This document shows positions 41,280 through 41,542 of a DNA stretch of 41,542 bases, one piece after another. Origin of the DNA: Candidatus Gastranaerophilales bacterium (lineage in GTDB: Bacteria > Cyanobacteriota > Vampirovibrionia > Gastranaerophilales > Gastranaerophilaceae). The DNA is taken from contig CALURK010000015.1 of NCBI GenBank assembly GCA_944323165.1, forward strand, positions 1 to 41,542, in the 5' to 3' direction. How positions within the stretch are numbered: the stretch's first letter is position 1; each line of letters opens with the position of its first letter. The position numbers and the translations under genes were made by a program. Below the pieces are notes generated by a model. The model did not search any database. It was not told where the DNA came from and worked only from the letters and a program-made list of their open reading frames with translations.

Positions 41280-41542
41280 TGGAGCGGATTTAAGACAGGG
41301 TTGGGGTGGGGTTAATAGAGATTCCGAAATGAATTCGGAATGACAAAAAATCCTTTTTAAGATACTTCAAACTATTTATATACAAGCTCCCCTCCCCTTG
41401 AGGGAGGGGGATTGGGGGTGGGGTTAATAAAGATTCCGAAATGGATTCAAAATGACAAAAAATCTTTTTTAAGATACTTCAAACTATTTATATACAAGCT
41501 CCCCTCCCCTTGAGGGAGGGGGATTGGGGGTGGGGTTAATAA
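41280..41542. repeat. 112-bp tandem composite repeat, cut by the window end
   Basis: About two and a third units with an exact 112-bp period: ATTCCGAAAT starts at 41321 and 41433, and ATTGGGGG at 41411 and 41523. Each unit joins the GC-rich palindrome (CCCCTCCCCTTGAGGGAGGGG with GGGTGGGGTTAATA, given in parts) to the short ATTCCGAA palindrome and an AT-rich stretch. In the first unit the short palindrome is intact (TTCGGAAT); in the second it has decayed. It is the same family as at 1-236 and 14.3-14.8 kb. The last copy is incomplete at the window end. The 140 nt upstream (41140-41280) shows no gene. Confidence 0.88.

Overview
The window is a 41.5 kb stretch of AT-rich bacterial chromosome. 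Its gene content suggests a fermentative anaerobe with a Gram-negative envelope. Anaerobic fermentation is indicated by pyruvate formate-lyase and its activating enzyme. An outer membrane is indicated by the Kdo transferase WaaA and by the flagellar L- and P-ring proteins FlgH and FlgI. The MEP isoprenoid route is present (ispE, ispH), and the NifU/NifS pair is of the full-length Azotobacter type. The mix, with several small lineage-specific envelope-like proteins, fits the gut non-photosynthetic cyanobacterial relatives (Gastranaerophilales, 'Melainabacteria'). That assignment is an inference from gene content and is not proven here. Both ends of the window lie inside tandem arrays of a GC-rich palindromic repeat that also fills 14.31-14.78 kb, so the ends may be assembly breaks.

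Layout. 0-0.24 kb: 48-bp tandem repeats. 0.3-3.6 kb: zinc-ribbon protein, nifU-nifS-mscS. 3.6-7.7 kb: two unknown minus-strand genes (one with a HEIGH metallopeptidase motif) alternating with rlmH and ispE. 7.9-10.8 kb: thrB, then ispH-rpsA on minus. 10.9-17.0 kb: uvrA, a divergent small-protein/HTH pair, a repeat block, uvrC and a small SprA-like HEKAH protein. 17.1-19.75 kb: a pyruvate formate-lyase split into a core gene and a separate glycyl-radical-domain gene, with a candidate CRP/FNR/NtcA-type operator and strong hairpins. 19.8-24.1 kb (minus): ahcY, a 54-residue small gene, glmS, then a membrane-tail protein and a GNAT protein. 24.4-27.7 kb: a divergent, membrane-anchored glycogen-synthase-like protein and an MBL-fold hydrolase. 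27.7-29.6 kb: a second small-protein/HTH pair, pflA and plsY. 29.7-32.6 kb: a P-loop/TPR protein overlapping rsmG. 32.6-35.1 kb (minus): glycosyltransferase-waaA-NUDIX. 35.3-41.1 kb (minus): flagellar operon flgI-flgJ-orf-flgH-flgN-flgK-flgL.

How the parts connect. The split PFL subunits and PflA, encoded 9 kb apart, should form one fermentation module. Since the core lacks its own radical domain, the small subunit should be obligatory. The flagellar block supplies the P and L rings, a rod-binding protein, the hook-filament junction proteins and their chaperone. UvrA and UvrC belong to nucleotide excision repair, but this UvrC ends before the usual C-terminal (HhH)2 domain.

The most unusual items are the split PFL with Cys-rich tails on both pieces, the anchored glycogen-synthase-like protein with altered active-site motifs, a glycine-rich hydrophobic segment recurring in three otherwise different proteins, the truncated UvrC, frequent TATAAT boxes 6-8 nt before start codons (candidate leaderless mRNAs), and the interspersed palindromic repeat family.
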